From NCBI GenBank assembly GCA_035761045.1, contig DASTRU010000122.1, positions 1-7,808 of the forward strand: DNA of 7,808 nt, read 5' to 3'. Origin of the DNA: DASTRU01 sp035761045 (GTDB lineage: Bacteria; Pseudomonadota; Gammaproteobacteria; Burkholderiales; Burkholderiaceae_E). Shown here one piece after another: positions 5,333 to 7,808 of this stretch. The first letter of the stretch is position 1. Each line of letters starts with the position of its first letter. The position numbers and the translations under genes are program-made. The notes beneath the pieces are model-generated. The model saw only the letters and a program-made list of their open reading frames with translations. It was not told where the DNA came from and made no database searches.

Positions 5333-5483
5333 ACAAGAGAAGTCGTGCGCGGCAGTCGGCGCAATCGGGCTTCAGTTCACCTTGGAAATTCACATGCTTG
5401 ATGGATCGGTGTTGAAGGTTCCATGCACAGCGACTCCATCCCCTTCTAAGAGCGAAAACAATGGCGACATTGACAGCAAGTAA
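5319..5483 (+). CDS. Short ORF, 54 residues, overlapping both neighbours
   Basis: This ORF fills the only gap (5333-5460) in an otherwise gap-free operon. ATG 5319 follows AGGA (5308-5311). It overlaps the upstream gene by 14 bases and the downstream gene by 23. The predicted protein begins M-T-T-N-E-Q-E-K and has a beta-type middle (L-Q-F-T-L-E-I-H-M-L-D-G-S-V-L-K-V-P, 18-35), a Pro/Ser-rich stretch and a hydrophilic end. I do not recognise it. The strand-turn-strand segment around D-G-S is credible as a small fold. Coverage of the gap, the RBS and the operon style support it; its length leaves real doubt. Confidence 0.6.
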   Translation: MTTNEQEKSCAAVGAIGLQFTLEIHMLDGSVLKVPCTATPSPSKSENNGDIDSK

Positions 5484-5871
5484 CGGCGTGAAAACGGCGT
5501 CGTGCGATGCGGCGTTGAATCGATTGACGACGGGCACCACAGATGCGACGCCTGATTTTGCGTTCCTCAACGCAAGCAACGCGATCCTAGGCATCTGCAA
5601 TTTTTCGGCGACTCCTTTTGGCGCATCGGTCATTAATGGCAGCACGGGTAAGGCCGAGGCAAGCGCGAACACGATCGCCAATAGCGGCGCGCCCACGGCG
5701 GGCACGATTACTAAGGGGCGTTGGCGCAACCGCGATAACGCGACAGAGATCGAATTCGATATTGCGTTGTCCGGTGCGGCGCTGAACTTAGGAAGTGTCG
5801 ATATTCCGGCCGGGGCGTCGCACATTGCCGTGTCGAATTTGAAGTTTATTTGGGACGTTGGTGCGGGTTAA
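5461..5871 (+). CDS. Small Ala/Thr/Asn-rich phage structural-type protein
   Basis: A 136-residue protein starting at ATG 5461 behind a weak AAGAG (5448-5452). The layout resembles small, poorly characterised phage proteins encoded beside tail or appendage genes: an N-terminal helix with an A-L-N-R-L-like end (17-22), a beta-rich middle (P-D-F-A-F-L-N-A-S-N-A-I-L-G-I-C-N-F, 31-48), A-N-T-I-A-N-S-G-A-P-T-A-G-T-I-T-K-G-R-W-R (69-89) and terminal strands ending F-I-W-D-V-G-A-G. It has no signal peptide or membrane segment. It overlaps the propeller gene by one base (TAATG), so the two are probably coupled and may work together in the virion. Function is not established. Confidence 0.68.
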   Translation: MATLTASNGVKTASCDAALNRLTTGTTDATPDFAFLNASNAILGICNFSATPFGASVINGSTGKAEASANTIANSGAPTAGTITKGRWRNRDNATEIEFDIALSGAALNLGSVDIPAGASHIAVSNLKFIWDVGAG

Positions 5872-6986
5872 TGGCCGAATTCTTGGTACGCCGCAACTTG
5901 CAACGGGTGTTTGCAGGCGCGCAGGCGAGCATTAGCGCGTCGGTGCTAATTAATCGCACACCTGCGTGGTTGCAGGGTCAACCGTCGCTTGCGTGGTTGG
6001 AGTTGCCGAATACGCCGATGTCTGCGGCGATGAGTTCGTATCCGTCACCGGGTGGGACGAAAGCCTTCATTTGTTCGTATTCAGGCGCGTGCAATAGCGA
6101 TTCCGAGATATTCGTGGTCGCGGGTGGGGGGCATGCGGATTATGCGGGCAACGAAGGGCTGCGCTTCAATGCGTTGGCCGATGTGCCCGTGTGGGCGCTT
6201 ATGCGCGCGCCAACCTCGTCGGTGCCCGGAACAATCGGGCCGGGTTCGGCGTACTACAGCGATGGGCGACCGGCATCGCGACATACAGGGTGGCATACCC
6301 AATTCATCAAGGCCCGTAACCGGGCCTTTTTATTTGGTAGCTACGCCTTGTGGGGTAACGGCAACGGCGCGGCGGCCAACGTGGATGCGTTCAGCATCGC
6401 GACCAACGATTACGACGCGGCGGGTACATACCCCAACGTTCCGTTTATCGATAACAACCCGATCGGTGTCGCTAAGCATCCGGTGACGGAAGACGTGTGG
6501 TTGCAAAGCACTGGCGGGACGTTGGTGCGATGGAATCAGTCATCCAACACGTTTACGAATTTCGGCAGCAAGAGCGTTTACAACATTCGTACGCCTTACT
6601 GCATTGACCCCGTTCGTGGGCGACTTGTTCGCTTTGACGCTTCGTTAGGAGCGCGTTTTGACTTGACGAGCGCGGCAGAAACGGCGGTGACGTTCACGGG
6701 ATTAACCGCGGGCATCGATCGCAGTTGCACGGTGGTGTGGTGTCCGGATCGAGGCGCGGACGGCACGTTTTTGTCGTTTCGTTGGAGTGACGGCGCGGTG
6801 TTTGAGTGCAACCCCGTGACCTTCAACGTGACGCAACTTTCAATCGGCGGCGTAACGCCACCTGCACCCGGTCCGACGGCCGGCGAGGCGCAGTTGTTCG
6901 GGCGCTTTGGATATCTCCCCGCGATTAAGACGTGCTTCTACATTCGAAGCGCGAGTGACAACGTGTTTGTGTTCAAGGTGGCGTGA
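5871..6986 (+). CDS. Kelch / beta-propeller-like protein, probable virion surface appendage
   Basis: A 371-residue protein from ATG 5871, which overlaps the previous TAA. Residues 1-40 look like a separate N-terminal segment. Later parts show Kelch/galactose-oxidase-like blade motifs: E-I-F-V-V-A-G-G-G-H-A-D-Y-A-G-N-E-G-L-R-F (79-99), R-P-A-S-R-H-T-G-W-H-T-Q-F-I then A-R-N-R-A-F-L-F-G (133-156), P-Y-C-I-D-P-V-R-G-R-L-V-R-F-D (242-256), V-V-W-C-P-D then G-T-F-L-S-F-R-W-S-D-G (288-308), and F-G-Y-L-P-A-I-K-T-C-F-Y-I-R-S-A-S-D-N-V-F-V-F (346-368). The strand/turn/strand repeats and GGGH..Y.GNE block are typical of bacterial and phage propellers. Together with the LamG-like neighbour this suggests a receptor- or glycan-binding role. 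No catalytic residues can be assigned. A terminator-like hairpin lies inside the gene at 6309-6335. Confidence 0.78.
   Translation: MAEFLVRRNLQRVFAGAQASISASVLINRTPAWLQGQPSLAWLELPNTPMSAAMSSYPSPGGTKAFICSYSGACNSDSEIFVVAGGGHADYAGNEGLRFNALADVPVWALMRAPTSSVPGTIGPGSAYYSDGRPASRHTGWHTQFIKARNRAFLFGSYALWGNGNGAAANVDAFSIATNDYDAAGTYPNVPFIDNNPIGVAKHPVTEDVWLQSTGGTLVRWNQSSNTFTNFGSKSVYNIRTPYCIDPVRGRLVRFDASLGARFDLTSAAETAVTFTGLTAGIDRSCTVVWCPDRGADGTFLSFRWSDGAVFECNPVTFNVTQLSIGGVTPPAPGPTAGEAQLFGRFGYLPAIKTCFYIRSASDNVFVFKVA
6309..6335 (+). terminator. Terminator-like hairpin inside the propeller gene (T3)
   Basis: AAGGCCCG (6309-6316) pairs perfectly with CGGGCCTT (6321-6328) around TAAC, followed by TTTT, A, TTT. 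It forms an intrinsic terminator by sequence and shares the GGCCCG/CGGGCC core plus T-run with T1 and T2. It exactly fills codons 147-155 (K-A-R-N-R-A-F-L-F) of the propeller gene. Ribosomes would normally mask it, so whether it acts is unknown. Confidence 0.55.
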
Positions 6987-6989
6987 GTC

Positions 6990-7808
6990 ATGGCTTATAG
7001 CTTGAAAACGTCGGGCATCGCCACGTCGTTGGTGATGTGCGTTGCCGTCGATGACGACGGTTCGGTGCGTGAGTTCGTGAGTTCAACGATCAACGCGGCG
7101 AAAACGGTGCAAGGCAGCGGCGGTGGCGCGGCGACGATTGGCTCGGCGAACTGGAAGGGCACGTCGCGCAATTACTACGAGACGTTTTCAAACGGGCCAT
7201 ACGATTTTTACGGGGTCAAGTTTCCAGCGGGTAATCGCCCGTCGCACCCGCTAAACAATTCGGTTGGATGGACGCTCTTTGAGGCGTTCGCGGGTGTGAG
7301 CGCCGTTCAAGGCGAGGGCGGTTTGATCTCGTACTCGTCCGCAGGCGATGGGGGCTTAGCGGGTTCGGATATCGACTCGGCCGGCAAGCTGTCGCATTTC
7401 ATGTCGTCCACTCCGCGCGGCAGCGGTACGACGACTTTGCCTTTGAACGGCACGACGAAATTCGCCTACGCAATCGGCTTTGATAACGATACGGGCGAGA
7501 ATTTTTATTACGGTCTTGAGAGTGGCGCAATCGCTTCGGATGGATCGAGTACCGCCGGTGTTGGTTTTGCTTCTTCCGGTGGCGAGGTGTACGGCATCGG
7601 CGGCTTCCCCGGGCAAGGCAACATTCCGGCAAAGCGTTTTTGCTCGCTGTTGTTTAGCCGTGAGTTAACGCTCGCCGAAATTCAGTCACTGCACAACGAT
7701 TGGTTTGGCACTCTTTTCGATGCGACGCCGCCACCTACTAAGTATTGGAAAGTCCCCAGTAACGCCACGGTGGGCACTAATGCGCGCGTGATGGTAATGG
7801 CGGCGGGT
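6990..7808 (+). CDS. LamG / concanavalin A-like protein, 3' end outside window
   Basis: The frame is open from ATG 6990, three bases after the previous stop, to the window edge (273 codons, no stop). The N-terminal 250 residues are beta-rich with Gly/Ser/Asn/Thr turns. Useful blocks are S-N-G-P-Y-D-F-Y-G-V-K-F-P-A-G (67-81), G-W-T-L-F-E-A-F (93-100), T-K-F-A-Y-A-I-G-F-D-N-D (156-167), and above all F-C-S-L-L-F-S-R-E-L-T-L-A-E-I-Q-S-L-H-N-D-W-F (217-239). The last block matches the closing strand plus 'L(S/T).AEI..L' helix of LamG/concanavalin A-like jelly-roll domains. After a Pro-rich link (246-249), a new segment begins (K-Y-W-K-V-P-S-N-A-T-V-G-T), probably a second domain. LamG-type domains often bind carbohydrates or surfaces, so a tail-fibre or appendage role is likely but inferred. 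Confidence 0.78.
   Translation, partial: MAYSLKTSGIATSLVMCVAVDDDGSVREFVSSTINAAKTVQGSGGGAATIGSANWKGTSRNYYETFSNGPYDFYGVKFPAGNRPSHPLNNSVGWTLFEAFAGVSAVQGEGGLISYSSAGDGGLAGSDIDSAGKLSHFMSSTPRGSGTTTLPLNGTTKFAYAIGFDNDTGENFYYGLESGAIASDGSSTAGVGFASSGGEVYGIGGFPGQGNIPAKRFCSLLFSRELTLAEIQSLHNDWFGTLFDATPPPTKYWKVPSNATVGTNARVMVMAAG

Noticed and set aside
5067..5825. 252-codon open frame on the minus strand
   Set aside because: It lies opposite four well-supported + strand genes. Its product has no recognisable domain and runs from Ala/Val-rich to Arg/Cys/His-rich sequence, as expected of the complement of GC-rich coding DNA. No minus-strand operon context.
6052..6486. 144-codon alternative + strand frame inside the propeller gene
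   Set aside because: Arg/Thr-rich product typical of a shifted frame, fully contained in a gene with clear propeller motifs.

Overview
This window reads as part of the virion-morphogenesis region of a tailed, probably podovirus-like, double-stranded DNA phage or prophage. Every gene lies on the + strand, packed head to tail with short gaps or start/stop overlaps. The decisive markers are the C-terminal part of a portal protein, a Pro/Ala-rich acidic scaffolding-like protein and, directly after it, a major capsid protein with the features of the N4-gp56 family. Moderately high GC, purine-rich Shine-Dalgarno sites and GC-rich hairpin/T-tract terminators suggest a phage of a Gram-negative host, probably Pseudomonadota. 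This is inference; nothing in the window fixes the host. I see no integrase, tRNA, CRISPR array or insertion sequence.

Layout. Positions 2-661 hold the end of the portal gene. A small coiled-coil-type gene (658-903) with a TTG start overlaps it. A GC-rich terminator-like hairpin (927-950) runs straight into the ribosome binding site of the scaffold gene (967-1911), and the major capsid gene follows (1937-2980). A second, nearly identical hairpin/T-tract/RBS cassette (3012-3052) leads into two small genes (3058-3459 and 3465-3815) that share a core sequence pattern and look like tandem paralogues. Next is a structural protein with an apparent inserted module (3823-4476). Then comes a tightly coupled run: a cysteine-rich protein with a signal peptide (4473-5078), a small winged-helix-like protein (5075-5332), a 54-residue ORF (5319-5483), a small structural-type protein (5461-5871), a Kelch/beta-propeller-like protein (5871-6986) and a LamG-like protein still open at the window end (6990-7808).

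How the genes work together. Portal, scaffold and capsid protein build the procapsid. The small genes after the capsid gene are probably head- or virion-associated accessory proteins. The propeller and LamG-like proteins are candidates for surface-exposed virion appendages that bind host glycans or other surfaces. The roles of the exported Cys-rich protein and the winged-helix-like protein are unknown.

The features most worth a second look are: a perfect intrinsic-terminator-like hairpin inside the propeller gene that shares its core with the two intergenic ones; the duplicated terminator-RBS cassette bracketing scaffold and capsid genes; and the coupled pair of an exported Cys-rich protein and a winged-helix-like protein inside a structural operon. 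I found no clear evidence of a wholly new system.
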